Below are positions 34,873 to 44,005 of a stretch of 49,332 bases of DNA, in pieces (position 1 is the stretch's first letter; the number at the start of each line of letters is the position of its first letter). Origin of the DNA: Brasilonema bromeliae SPC951 (GTDB lineage Bacteria > Cyanobacteriota > Cyanobacteriia > Cyanobacteriales > Nostocaceae); assembly GCF_012912135.1 (NCBI RefSeq), contig NZ_QMEB01000009.1, forward strand, positions 1 through 49,332, written 5' to 3'. A program made the position numbers and the translations under genes. The notes beneath the pieces are model-generated. The model worked only from the letters and a program-made list of their open reading frames with translations. It was not told where the DNA came from and did no database searches.

Positions 34873-36555
34873 TTATTTAGTATTTTTTGTAACTAGTGAC
34901 CAACCGGAAGCTTTTTTCACCTTTATCGACTCCAGTTTGAGATCTTGGAGTGCAGTTTCATCAAGCAGAAAGTAAGGTTGTTTGTCAGATTTCCAATAAT
35001 TCTTTAGTTCATTAGAGGAAGCGGGAACAATAGTGCGATCGCTATAAAAATCCAGTGATGGACGATGATCACGAAAAGATGTGTAAATCTTCGTTACTGG
35101 TGGGTTGACCTGCTGGATCATTTGTGCTACTGGTTTGACTGGATAAGCTTCCCCCAGTTCCCAAACCCAGTCATTGGATTTCATTAACAGCAGTAGTGAA
35201 ACATAACTGCCCCAAAATAGAATCTTGAGGAATTGACTGTCACCTCGCTCTGCCAAAATAGCAGCCATTGCCATTGTGATCGCGACTGCTCCAAAAACCA
35301 GCTGCAAGTCTGATTGTGCTGTACCCCCTAAACCATAGTAAATACTGACTCCAGTTCCCACTATAGATATTAATACTAAAGATAAAACCAAATACCGAGG
35401 ATAAGATGATAGTATTGGCATATTTTCAATTTCCGCAAGCTTAGCACCACAAGCTAAGGCTATGCCTGGGTAGATTGGAAACACGTACCAAGGAAGTTTA
35501 GTTTCCATCAAGGAAATAGCGATGAGATAAACACCACACCACACTAGTACAAGTTTCGCCCAGCTCAAGTTGCGATTTTCCCAAGTGGAGCGCAAACTAG
35601 AAGGTAAAAAAATGAGCCAGGGCCATCCGTACTTGAAGATTTCGAGTAAATAATACCATAGCGGTTGAGAATGGCCCTCAACAGATTTCCACACACGGCT
35701 CAGGGATTGATCCATCATGCCGGTTTTGGTAAATTTGTCGCCATAGTATACGAACTGGGCACCATACCAAAAAGTGACAGGTAGAATGCCAAGTAGAATT
35801 CCTGTCCACATGTATCGACTGGTGAGTAGTCGCGGTGTGTCCCAAAAGAGAAAAACAAACGCGATCGCCCCCAACAAAAAACCTAATATACCTTTAGTTA
35901 GACAAATTAACCCAAAACCGATTCCAACACCAAGGCAGTAGCGTAAGTTGCGGCGCGATCGCAGCGAACACAGTATCATAACCATGAAAAAACTCACCAC
36001 TGCCCCATCCAACATTGCTAACCGCCCATGACGTACCACTGGTAGCATTGTCAGGTAAGTCAAGGCGCTATAAATAGCTGCCCAACGTTGGTGAAATATT
36101 TCTCGTCCAATGTAATACAGTAAAGGCACTGACATCGCTGTCAGCAGTGCTCCCGGTAGGCGTGATGTCCACTCATTAACTCCTCCTAAGGAGTAAGCCC
36201 AAGCAATTAGCAAGTGCATCAGCGGTGGCTTATTATGATATGGCTCACCTCCAAGCGTTGGGTAAAGCCAATGCATTGAACCAGCTGGGGCACGCCATAT
36301 TTCGCGTGCAACTTGTGCGACAGTACCTTCATCCCAATCTCGCAGCGGCAATTCTCCCAAATTTATGGTGTAAAGTAAAACTGCTGCCAAAAGCAGCACT
36401 ATCACCCATACCCAATCAATCCATTTGTCTACCGTGCGATACTGCTTCTCCAGACGACCCCAAATAAAGCTTCCTTCTTGCATGTTCGGTGGATATTTAT
36501 TGTGCTTGCTGGTTCGATTAAACTCCAGACGCTTTGGAGTCTTGAATGTTGCCAC
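34873..36555 (-). CDS. GT39-type membrane glycosyltransferase (ArnT/PMT-like)
   Basis: This is a 560-residue inner-membrane protein with about eleven to twelve hydrophobic helices. The first periplasmic loop holds the catalytic signature ELPLRDWDEGTVAQVAREIW, followed by the YHNKPPLMHLLIAW and TSRLPGALL motifs of ArnT/PMT-type transferases that use polyprenyl-phosphate sugars. Substrate and acceptor (lipid, protein or glycan) cannot be told. The N-terminal ~45 residues are cytoplasmic and basic. A shorter start at an internal Met (MQEGSFIWG, residue 25) is possible. It is divergent from the membrane protein gene at 36743. Confidence 0.92.
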   Translation of the reverse strand: MATFKTPKRLEFNRTSKHNKYPPNMQEGSFIWGRLEKQYRTVDKWIDWVWVIVLLLAAVLLYTINLGELPLRDWDEGTVAQVAREIWRAPAGSMHWLYPTLGGEPYHNKPPLMHLLIAWAYSLGGVNEWTSRLPGALLTAMSVPLLYYIGREIFHQRWAAIYSALTYLTMLPVVRHGRLAMLDGAVVSFFMVMILCSLRSRRNLRYCLGVGIGFGLICLTKGILGFLLGAIAFVFLFWDTPRLLTSRYMWTGILLGILPVTFWYGAQFVYYGDKFTKTGMMDQSLSRVWKSVEGHSQPLWYYLLEIFKYGWPWLIFLPSSLRSTWENRNLSWAKLVLVWCGVYLIAISLMETKLPWYVFPIYPGIALACGAKLAEIENMPILSSYPRYLVLSLVLISIVGTGVSIYYGLGGTAQSDLQLVFGAVAITMAMAAILAERGDSQFLKILFWGSYVSLLLLMKSNDWVWELGEAYPVKPVAQMIQQVNPPVTKIYTSFRDHRPSLDFYSDRTIVPASSNELKNYWKSDKQPYFLLDETALQDLKLESIKVKKASGWSLVTKNTK

Positions 36556-36742
36556 TTGTTACCACAAGTGTTCTGAAACAATCCCTTCTTCTTTAAATTA
36601 ACTTATATTTTCTCGTAAACACATAACATTTCTTACAAATTTTTCCTCTTTTTTTCATTTTATTTCATACTTTTTATTTGGAGAAAAGTGCTACAACTAT
36701 TACTAATCAAAATACCCAACTCGTTTTTTCGGGAGAAGATTT

Positions 36743-37927
36743 ATGAATCTACCTGTTGTTGTAGATATTGCTCTTGGCTTAATTTTTATTTACTTGATTT
36801 TGAGCTTACTGACTTCGGAAATTCAGGAATTAATTTCCACCTTTTTACAATGGAGAGCAAAACATTTAAAAAAATCAATTCAATTGCTTGTAGCAGGTGG
36901 TAGCGAAACTCAACAGTCAGATATTGACGATGCCACAGTTTTAGTACATAAACTTTATCAAGATCCCTTAATTAACACACTGAATCAACAAGGTCAAGAA
37001 ATAGTTGAAAAGGAATTGCAGGAATTGAATCAACTTAGGGTTGATCCAAAAACATTAAAAGGAAAACAAAGCGCTCCTTCCTACATTCCTTCTGAAACAT
37101 TTGCAATTACATTATTAGAAGCTTTAAGAATTCCAGAGTTAATTAATTATGTTAAAAATCCCTCTGATACGAAAACAAACTTGCACATGATATTATCCTC
37201 TTACAAAGAACTGAAAACAGCTATTAACGACAAGGGTAGTGATAGCTATCAAACCATTCAAAATATTTACGGAGACATTAGTGAAAATAACGAATTTAAA
37301 AAGCTTGTTCAGGGTTTACCTGAGTACGTACCTAATAATCTCATCACGAGTCTTAGTCTTCTAGCTCAGCGGAGTAGGATAAAAATTGGTGACATTAAAG
37401 AGGAGATGAATCAGTTTCAAAGAGAGGTTGAAACATGGTTTGACCGTTCTATGGATCGGGCAAGCGGTGTTTATAAGCGTAATGCCAAAGGAGTGGCTAT
37501 TTTAATTGGCATATCAGTTGCTATATTAACCAACACTGATACATTTTTCCTCTTGAAAAGACTGTCGCAAGATTCGGCTGTACGCTCTGCCATTACTCAA
37601 AGCGCAATTCAACAAAAGGATTTTATTAATGACCAAAATGCCAGAAGTCAATTTCAGGAACTTATAGAAAATGCTTCTGTACCTATTGGATGGCAAAACA
37701 TCAGTCAACAATTTGAGCCATTAAAGACGAGTCGGGGGAATAGTGCTCAAATTTTTGCACTCAGAATTTGGCTAGTTTTGAAAATTCTTTTTGGTTGGAT
37801 TGTAAGTGGTTTAGCTATTGCTATGGGTGCGCCTTTTTGGTTTGATATTCTCAATAAAGTTATCAACGTACGTAATTCCGGACCAAGACCTGTTACATAT
37901 ACTAAGGATCAACCGCCTGAGAAATAG
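36743..37927 (+). CDS. Membrane protein of unknown function with large helical domain
   Basis: This 394-residue protein has a GGGAGAAG ribosome site before ATG. It has one N-terminal helix (residues 5-24, VVDIALGLIFIYLILSLL), a large hydrophilic, mainly helical region (25-240), a second membrane helix (~247-265, AKGVAILIGISVAILT) and a third (~340-365). The pairing LLTSEIQELISTFLQWRAKH after the first helix is something I recall from uncharacterised proteins of many bacteria. No catalytic motif is visible. It converges on the recombinase gene with only 13 bases between stops. Confidence 0.82.
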   Translation: MNLPVVVDIALGLIFIYLILSLLTSEIQELISTFLQWRAKHLKKSIQLLVAGGSETQQSDIDDATVLVHKLYQDPLINTLNQQGQEIVEKELQELNQLRVDPKTLKGKQSAPSYIPSETFAITLLEALRIPELINYVKNPSDTKTNLHMILSSYKELKTAINDKGSDSYQTIQNIYGDISENNEFKKLVQGLPEYVPNNLITSLSLLAQRSRIKIGDIKEEMNQFQREVETWFDRSMDRASGVYKRNAKGVAILIGISVAILTNTDTFFLLKRLSQDSAVRSAITQSAIQQKDFINDQNARSQFQELIENASVPIGWQNISQQFEPLKTSRGNSAQIFALRIWLVLKILFGWIVSGLAIAMGAPFWFDILNKVINVRNSGPRPVTYTKDQPPEK

Positions 37928-37940
37928 CATTTCCGTTCAA

Positions 37941-39239
37941 TTAAAAAATAAAAATTATTTGCAATTTCCACTCTTGGTCTTGACGAAAAATCTCAATTTG
38001 CCGAATAAACTCTCGGAAGTAAAACCGTCGCTCTGCTTCAGACAAGTCTAACCAAAATTGTGGAATTGAAACAGCTTGGGCGACAGAACGCAAATTAACA
38101 GGTGGTAAAGTTGCTAGTTTTGCTTGAAGTGTAGATATTTCTGTGCGGAGTTTATACGCCCTTAACTGAGCAGTTTCCGCATCCAAAACTCCAGTTTCTA
38201 ACAAAGAGGGTAGCTGATTGAGTATTTCTTGCTGACGAGAAATGCCTTCAGTTAAACTATTTTTGACTGCATCTAACTGAGGAAAATTCATCCCCGCCAC
38301 AGCAAGGGGTAAATCACGACAAACTGCTTGAATTGTCTGTTCTAAAATTTCTTGGTAGGGAAGGGCGCGACACTTGGGATTTTTGGGACAGCTAATAGGA
38401 CGTAAATAAAGATATTCTTTCTTTTGGTTCCGCATAGTCACACGAGTGACTGTCATATGAGACTGACACTCTTGACAGACAACCAACCCAGCCAGAGAAC
38501 GCGGTGCGCTAGCTGTGCGACGAGGTAAACGACTGTTGCGGCGTAACAGTCTATCAACCTGGGCGGCTTCTTCTTTGGTAATAATAGGAGCATGAGTATT
38601 GGAGATAATTTCTCCATTTTGATAAGCTGTATCACCTCGATAAACTGGATTTGTCAACCAACGGCGTCCGGTGGTGACAGAAATTTTCTTGCTGTATTTT
38701 TTCGCGAGATAACGTACTGCTCCCCGCAGAGAACCATAAAGTAAGAAATGTTCAAAAAAATCTTTGACAACTGGTGAAGTGGTACGGTCAATGATGTATT
38801 TTGCTTTACCTCTGCGGTAACCGTAGGGTACTCTACCGGGTGGTGGTGCAGCATCCAGACGGTTGCGGGCGTGTCCTTGGCGAATGCGGCGACTACGTTG
38901 TTGACGCTGAATTTCGTAGAGTAATTTCAGCAATTGGGCGCGGGGGTTAGGATTTTGTTGAGAAGAATTATAGTCTTGCTCAACAGCAATGAGTGTTATT
39001 TTCATTGCTTCAAGTTCCGCAAGGCGCGAACTGACTTCTTCTAGAGAATCTCCCAATTCTTCTAAGCGGCGGATAAGGAGACAATCAGGCGGTTCTGTTT
39101 TGCAGTCGTTGAATAATTGTTGTAGTTGAGAGCGTTTTCCTAAGTCTTGGTAAATAAAATCTAACTCCCATCCCCAGGTTGTGGGATCAGGAGTTGGTTC
39201 TAGTATAGGGTCAGTGTAGATGTAGGCGAAGATTTTCAT
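37941..39239 (-). CDS. Serine-recombinase-family protein with degenerate catalytic domain
   Basis: This is a 432-residue large-serine-recombinase relative. The resolvase-like N-terminus (MKIFAYIYTDPILEP) lacks the catalytic Ser found in YxRVS motifs, and the usual DRLGRS helix reads RRLEELGDSLEEV. The recombinase domain (GRVPYGYRRGKAKYI..RWLTNPVYRGDTAYQ) and zinc-ribbon cysteines (CQECQ..CPKNPKC) are intact, followed by a coiled coil. I recall this catalytically altered form being widespread in cyanobacteria as a conserved gene, so it may bind DNA without cutting. The start is ATG 39239; the frame continues upstream to 39323, but that part lies inside a MITE-like repeat. The stop almost abuts the convergent membrane protein gene. 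Confidence 0.88.
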   Translation of the reverse strand: MKIFAYIYTDPILEPTPDPTTWGWELDFIYQDLGKRSQLQQLFNDCKTEPPDCLLIRRLEELGDSLEEVSSRLAELEAMKITLIAVEQDYNSSQQNPNPRAQLLKLLYEIQRQQRSRRIRQGHARNRLDAAPPPGRVPYGYRRGKAKYIIDRTTSPVVKDFFEHFLLYGSLRGAVRYLAKKYSKKISVTTGRRWLTNPVYRGDTAYQNGEIISNTHAPIITKEEAAQVDRLLRRNSRLPRRTASAPRSLAGLVVCQECQSHMTVTRVTMRNQKKEYLYLRPISCPKNPKCRALPYQEILEQTIQAVCRDLPLAVAGMNFPQLDAVKNSLTEGISRQQEILNQLPSLLETGVLDAETAQLRAYKLRTEISTLQAKLATLPPVNLRSVAQAVSIPQFWLDLSEAERRFYFREFIRQIEIFRQDQEWKLQIIFIF

Positions 39240-39268
39240 GAGGCGATGTGCTACTTTCCCTAACTTAG

Positions 39269-39427
39269 ATCTTGCACCTTGATCTGAGTACGCCTTGAAC
39301 TCAAGTTCAAGGCTTATAGGCAAAGTCCGTTAAAACGGACTGGGTAAGTGTTTGAGTCCGTTTTAACGGACTTGAGCTTTGAGCCAAGAAATTTATTTCT
39401 TGGCGGACAAAAACTATGGTGCAAGAT
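39269..39427. mobile_element. MITE-like element, 159 bp, ATCTTGCACC ends
   Basis: Terminal inverted repeats are ATCTTGCACC (39269-39278) and GGTGCAAGAT (39418-39427). Internal palindromes are ccttgaactcaagttcaagg, gtccgttaaaacggac, its second copy gtccgttttaacggac, and ccaagaaatttatttcttgg. The 44912-45070 element has the same length and the same palindromes in the opposite orientation. No clear target duplication is seen here. Confidence 0.75.
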
Positions 39428-39734
39428 CCTATCTAATGAAAATCGTAACCGTTCAGGAGGGATAGTATAGCAATCCTATATGAGTTGTGAGAATTATCGA
39501 ACCGCCTTAGCGAAGCGTGTCCGAAGGACATAGACGCCAAGAACGCCAAGAAAGAGAAGAGAAAATCTTATGAATAATTTAGGACTGCTATAGAACCTTT
39601 AGTGTAGAATGCTTTACGTTTTGTAGGGGAATTGTGAACTGACAAAAACGTAGATACATTTGCGCAGCGCCCCCTTAGGGGCTAGCGGCTTGTCGCCAGA
39701 TATAGTTATTTACTCAACACAAAATACGGCAAAA
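39428..39734. other. Non-coding gap with dispersed repeat blocks
   Basis: No gene is seen. It contains cgccttagcgaagcgtgtccg (about 39504-39524), a common interspersed block, and near 39661 the tgcgcagcgcccccttaggg segment also present near 4340. This is the downstream end of the FtsK-like operon; no clear terminator was found. Confidence 0.55.
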
Positions 39735-40508
39735 TCATTTACTACTTGCTCCACGAGACTCATCTCTTGATTGTGCAGCACGCTTTCTTTTTCTTTCCTT
39801 TTCTTCTTGGTCTTTTTGTATCTCGTATGCAGCAGCTAGCTCACCATCTACTCCAAAATACTCCTCAGTTTTATCTGATATTTCTTTGATGACTGCAAAC
39901 GAGGAATTTTCTGATAAGGGCATACCCGGCTGAGATACGACACGATTACTTATTTCTATTGATGATGAAATTCCATCGACAACATCATCGACCAACTTAA
40001 CTGTTTTTGTAAGAAATCCACTTGTAAGCGATGTTGCTATCATCAGACTTGCTTGCAAATTTTTCCCAGTCTTAACAGCTTCATTGAAAAGTTCTCCACA
40101 TACATCTACAGCCTTATCTAAAAGTTCTTTAGCTTGCTCAATCCGAGGTGCAAAATCACCAGCTTCTACTTGTTTAGTCTCATTCTCCGATACCGTTGTT
40201 GATTGTGTGGATGAATTTCCACCTTTAACTGTTGAATCAGTCGTCTGATTAGTATTCTGTTTTTTCTCTGAATAGTGCTGGAGAGGTTCAAAACCCCAAC
40301 TGTCATTAATTTCAACGAGACAATCAGCAGTATATTTAATTTCAGTTTTGGCTTGCTCGCATAGGCTTTCTATTTCAGCTAACAGTGAGGCTAATTCATC
40401 TGTGGAACATTCAAAAAGCTTATTTGCTAACTCATTGATACCTTCTAATGTTTCGCTTGACTTAGCAGTATGCGTTTGGAATTGCTCGATATCATCAGTG
40501 AGAGTCAT
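39735..40508 (-). CDS. Helical protein with N-terminal 72-residue module (partner of FtsK-like ATPase)
   Basis: This 257-residue protein starts at ATG 40508 (MTLTDDIEQFQ). An upstream in-frame ATG at 40547 overlaps the previous gene. Residues 1-72 form a helical module ending in W71-G72, alignable without gaps to the whole of the adjacent 72-residue protein (21 identities by my count). Residues ~85-125 are a Thr/Ser/Gln/Asn-rich linker. Residues ~130-240 are helical with a mildly hydrophobic segment (LMIATSLTSGFLTKTVKLVD), and the tail is highly charged (KERKRKRAAQSRDESR). It is separated by four bases from the 72-residue gene, so translation is probably coupled. The family is unknown to me. 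It could be a secreted effector or a structural partner of the ATPase. Confidence 0.8.
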   Translation of the reverse strand: MTLTDDIEQFQTHTAKSSETLEGINELANKLFECSTDELASLLAEIESLCEQAKTEIKYTADCLVEINDSWGFEPLQHYSEKKQNTNQTTDSTVKGGNSSTQSTTVSENETKQVEAGDFAPRIEQAKELLDKAVDVCGELFNEAVKTGKNLQASLMIATSLTSGFLTKTVKLVDDVVDGISSSIEISNRVVSQPGMPLSENSSFAVIKEISDKTEEYFGVDGELAAAYEIQKDQEEKERKRKRAAQSRDESRGASSK

Positions 40509-40512
40509 ATTT

Positions 40513-40731
40513 TTAGCCCCAACGTGAGCGGACATCTTCAAGTGCATCTGTAGCAGAGCGTAGTTCCCTGTCTATTTCTCCTAAATTATCCATAAGCCCT
40601 GAAAATTTTCTACTTAACTCAGTTGCAGTTGTTTCAGGAAGCGTTTTAGATGATGAATTAATTTCCTCAAGCTGGTCTACAATTCTACTAATCATTGTGC
40701 GGAATTCTTCAATATCGGATGAAAGGGTCAT
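40513..40731 (-). CDS. 72-residue helical protein ending in Trp-Gly
   Basis: The product begins MTLSSDIEEFRTMISRIVDQ and ends RSRWG at the stop codon. It is predicted to be two amphipathic helices. It equals in length and aligns end to end with the N-terminal module of the next gene's product, sharing the MTL..DIE.F.T start, LE.IN, TEL/DEL and the final WG. A GGAG ribosome site precedes the ATG by eight bases. It lies 32 bases after the FtsK-like gene. The size, helical hairpin and tryptophan-glycine recall WXG100 proteins, but in those WxG sits in the middle, so membership is not claimed. Confidence 0.8.
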   Translation of the reverse strand: MTLSSDIEEFRTMISRIVDQLEEINSSSKTLPETTATELSRKFSGLMDNLGEIDRELRSATDALEDVRSRWG

Positions 40732-40763
40732 GTAATTATCTCCAGTTTTTTTTTCAAAAAATT

Positions 40764-43700
40764 TTATTTTTTGGTGTGAAGATTAGCCCAAAGAGTCTCA
40801 GATATTTTGACTTTTGAGCCAATAGGCATTTTTATGAGAGGAGTATTCACAAACTTTGCACCACTATAACCACTCAAGTAAGCTCTACCTTTAGCATCTT
40901 TGGGTATATCGCCTGCAATTGCATCTTCTAATATGCGATAGCTAGCATCTGGACTCACCCGAAAAACGACTTTTTCTTCACATTGATCTGTCACTTGTTT
41001 AGTTATAACTTCGGTAGTTGGTCTTTGGGTACAGTAAATAATATGAATTCCAAATTTACGACCTTTACGAGCATACTCTTTCAGTCGCTTTTCAATAGTG
41101 TCTCGCAGTTTACTGGAAACATCTGCAATGTCAGCGGCTTCGTCAATAATCCAGAGTGTACGGTCAATTTCAACTCCTTCCTCTTGCAATTCTTTAAGGT
41201 TTTCGACTCCATACTCCTGCATTAACTGCAAGCGTCTTTCGTACTCTTGCTGATGAATTTTCTCTACTAAATTTGGACAATTCTCTGGAGTTGTCTCAAT
41301 CTCAACATTAACTCCCATATGATTTAACCATTGAAAGTCAACTCCACCGAAATCAGCAATGTAAATCCTACGTTTTGGGTTAACGTATAAAAATTGAAAG
41401 ATAATCCATTTCAGAAAATTGCTTTTTCCAGCGCCAGACACCCCAGCTACTAGGCGATGGGGAATTTCACTCCAGCTAGATGTTACAGGATTATTTTCAT
41501 CATCTAAACCAACTATATATTCGTCTTTTGTCATCAGGTGTTTATAGTTGTTGAAGATTTCCTCAGCAGTGCTGTTACGCAAGCGAGTTGTCGCCATACC
41601 CGGAACTGGAGTATTCCCAGGAATGACAAGGCGGAAGAATCCACTAATTTCTTCCAGTGTTGCAAGACGGTGTAATGGTTTTAAGTCTTTTATTTGTGCA
41701 AGAGGTAACCTCCGTGAATTATTTGAAGATTGAGTTATTGCTGAAGCGCCAGTCCGGATAATTGCGCCTCCAGATGAAGGTAAAGTTGGATGACTAAAAT
41801 TTGCGGAATTAAAAGAGTTTGAGTAAAGATTTGTCGAACCATCACCCAACTCATTGCTTAGCTTGGGCTTAATAGGTTGTCTGATGTACTTCTCTCCAAA
41901 ATCACCTTCCCAACCTTTGCGTTCAACAGCAGTAGAAATATCTATATTTTCAGTTGCGCTCAAGGTTTCTAAAAACTTTTGCTCGTCTTTATCCCGACTG
42001 ACAATTTCAATATAATCTTGTTCTCCAGAACTATTAGATTTGGTTGCACTCTGTACTAATGTCATTAAAACAGTACGAATATTGCTGCGGGTTTCTGCCA
42101 GTGCTTTGATATTGTATTTGAATAAATTTCTATTTACATATAATTCTTGATATTGTTTGTAAGTTTTTAAGGCTGTATCTAGAAAAGCATCCTTGCTCTT
42201 ACTTGTGAGCAGTTGCAGTTGAGCTACCATTTGACTAAGAGCATTAACCCACGTTTCCCTATCCTCGGAACTTTGACAGACTTGAATAGTAATTTCTAGT
42301 AAGAATTTTTCTTTTAATCTATGGAGAACATCACAGACAGCTAACATGTTGTTATCTTTGTTAGCTTCAAAGAAGTAAGGTAGATAGTAGCCTTGCAAAT
42401 TGAATATTTCTGGCTTGATGACTTCTCCTTGAAATATCTTATCAAAATCTTCCTGATACAGCCTTTCGTCCGCAATCTTTCTATCAATTTCTCTAATCGT
42501 CATAGTTTTTACATCAAAATCTTCCAATTGAAATCCAAAATATAGTCCTGTCAGGATATGATTTGATTTCATGTCAAGTAATTTTTGATGCGGTTTCAGA
42601 AGTGATACAGTTACATCTCTTATCTCTTCTTGATAATCTTGGAGAAATTCTGAAAGAATTGTGACTTGTTGCTCAACGTTATAAAAATAAATTCTGCTAA
42701 TACACCGAACTGCTTCTACTTGTTCTCGTAAGTTATTTTGTGTATCAAGTAGAAGTGAACCTTTAATAGCCTCTATCAAAAATGGAACTGAGAGTTCACC
42801 TAATTCTTCTAATTTATTCCAGTCTCTTAAGATAATCGCTGCTTTAGCCTTGATAGTATCATTCAAGCAAGACCACGATGAGCCTACTTCATTAATTGGT
42901 TCAGCAGCAAGTCGCCGTAAGTCAATATCACTATTATCTAAAAAAGGAATCAAAATATCTGATAATGTTCTTTGTGTGCCAGCATCCTGATATTTTCGAT
43001 ATTGTCTATCTCTGAGAAGTAAGTTGGCTAAATCCAAAGCAACTTCTACAACAAACTGCTGTAATGTGGAAGCTGAACGAGCGATAAACTCAACACCTAC
43101 AACACCGAGTCTAGCTAGAATTCTCTCAACAACATCCAGATAAGATGAAGGAATTGTCTGCAACAGTCGTAACAGATGTCTTTTAGGTGTATAAACCCAA
43201 AAATCAATGTATTCTTTAGAGATTGACCTATTATTAAGACGATTTAGACTTTCACTAATAATTTGACTTTGAATATCCTCGGCTGACTTCGGAAGAAATC
43301 TTCCTGTAATCATCGCAGAGTAACCTATTTGCTGAATTGCCCAAGCCGCTGATAAACGAATCAAATCGCTACCCGATTTAGCTTCCTGACACAACTTTTC
43401 AAGTATCCTGACACTATGGCGCTTGTAGTCTTCTGGATCAGCTAGCAGAGAGATTTCCTCAAGAGGTTCGTCAAGTCCCTGGATATAGTCGAGAGTTGCA
43501 AGTTGGGCTTTGATTTGCGGGTTAGTAATATAACCAAAACTTTGAAGCCCCATAGCCAAGATGAATTCATCTTGGTAGTTCAACAACTCTTCGATCGCCC
43601 TTAGCGGTACATTTTGTCTTTGGGCTGTTTCCAAAAATAGCTGGATTTTCTCCCCATCGTCACGACATTGGGCGAGGTTGTCAAAAAAGTCTTTGCCAAA

Positions 43701-43793
43701 TTGGACGGGGGTGAACTTACTTACACTAGCGCCTTGTCCCCCTAGTTGGATTTCTGAGAGATTGTCCATAACTTCGGATGATAAAGATGACAT
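40764..43793 (-). CDS. FtsK/SpoIIIE-type ATPase with large helical N-terminal region
   Basis: The product is 1009 residues. About 1-600 is all-helical and HEAT/ARM-like (LIRLSAAWAIQQIG, IDLRRLAAEPINEVG). About 600-720 is a Ser/Asn-rich linker. The C-terminal ~290 residues are an FtsK/SpoIIIE-type motor: substrate-domain approach HRLVAGVSGAGKSNFLKWI with Walker A at 784-791, YIADFGGVDF, Walker B LWIIDEAAD at 880-888, and GIHIIYCTQRPTTEVI as the sensor strand. There are no membrane helices and no winged gamma domain, so it is not chromosomal FtsK. A single ATPase domain also separates it from EssC/EccC, which have two or three. It is the first gene of a three-gene leftward operon. It could pump DNA or protein. 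Confidence 0.9.
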   Translation of the reverse strand: MSSLSSEVMDNLSEIQLGGQGASVSKFTPVQFGKDFFDNLAQCRDDGEKIQLFLETAQRQNVPLRAIEELLNYQDEFILAMGLQSFGYITNPQIKAQLATLDYIQGLDEPLEEISLLADPEDYKRHSVRILEKLCQEAKSGSDLIRLSAAWAIQQIGYSAMITGRFLPKSAEDIQSQIISESLNRLNNRSISKEYIDFWVYTPKRHLLRLLQTIPSSYLDVVERILARLGVVGVEFIARSASTLQQFVVEVALDLANLLLRDRQYRKYQDAGTQRTLSDILIPFLDNSDIDLRRLAAEPINEVGSSWSCLNDTIKAKAAIILRDWNKLEELGELSVPFLIEAIKGSLLLDTQNNLREQVEAVRCISRIYFYNVEQQVTILSEFLQDYQEEIRDVTVSLLKPHQKLLDMKSNHILTGLYFGFQLEDFDVKTMTIREIDRKIADERLYQEDFDKIFQGEVIKPEIFNLQGYYLPYFFEANKDNNMLAVCDVLHRLKEKFLLEITIQVCQSSEDRETWVNALSQMVAQLQLLTSKSKDAFLDTALKTYKQYQELYVNRNLFKYNIKALAETRSNIRTVLMTLVQSATKSNSSGEQDYIEIVSRDKDEQKFLETLSATENIDISTAVERKGWEGDFGEKYIRQPIKPKLSNELGDGSTNLYSNSFNSANFSHPTLPSSGGAIIRTGASAITQSSNNSRRLPLAQIKDLKPLHRLATLEEISGFFRLVIPGNTPVPGMATTRLRNSTAEEIFNNYKHLMTKDEYIVGLDDENNPVTSSWSEIPHRLVAGVSGAGKSNFLKWIIFQFLYVNPKRRIYIADFGGVDFQWLNHMGVNVEIETTPENCPNLVEKIHQQEYERRLQLMQEYGVENLKELQEEGVEIDRTLWIIDEAADIADVSSKLRDTIEKRLKEYARKGRKFGIHIIYCTQRPTTEVITKQVTDQCEEKVVFRVSPDASYRILEDAIAGDIPKDAKGRAYLSGYSGAKFVNTPLIKMPIGSKVKISETLWANLHTKK

Positions 43794-43900
43794 CCGTGAA
43801 ATTGTTTATTTTTTTACTTTTCTATTGTAAGCGGTTTAATATTTAAAGTATAAATAGCAACTTAAGTATTCTTTATTTTTCTTCAGGTTACAGCTACTAC

Positions 43901-44005
43901 CTCGTTCCCAGTCAGAGACTGGGAATGACCCATTGGGAGGCTCTGCCTCCCTTACTTGCGGCAGAGCCGCCCTAAGCGCATTTCCAGGTAGAACCTGGAA
44001 ACGAG
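43901..44005. repeat. Palindromic interspersed repeat (ctcgttccca...acgag), full copy
   Basis: The ends are inverted (ctcgttcccag / cctggaaacgag), with inner palindromes gggaggctctgcctccc and gcggcagagccgc. It lies upstream of the FtsK-like gene. A partial relative starts the window (44-105). Confidence 0.75.

Noticed and set aside
39240-39323. Longer N-terminus for the recombinase (28 extra residues)
   Set aside because: The added part is translated from a MITE-like palindromic element; the family start MKIFAYIYTD begins at 39239.
40764-43793. Calling the ATPase the chromosome-partitioning FtsK or a canonical EssC/EccC
   Set aside because: It has no membrane helices, no gamma winged-helix domain and only one ATPase domain, so only the motor class is claimed.
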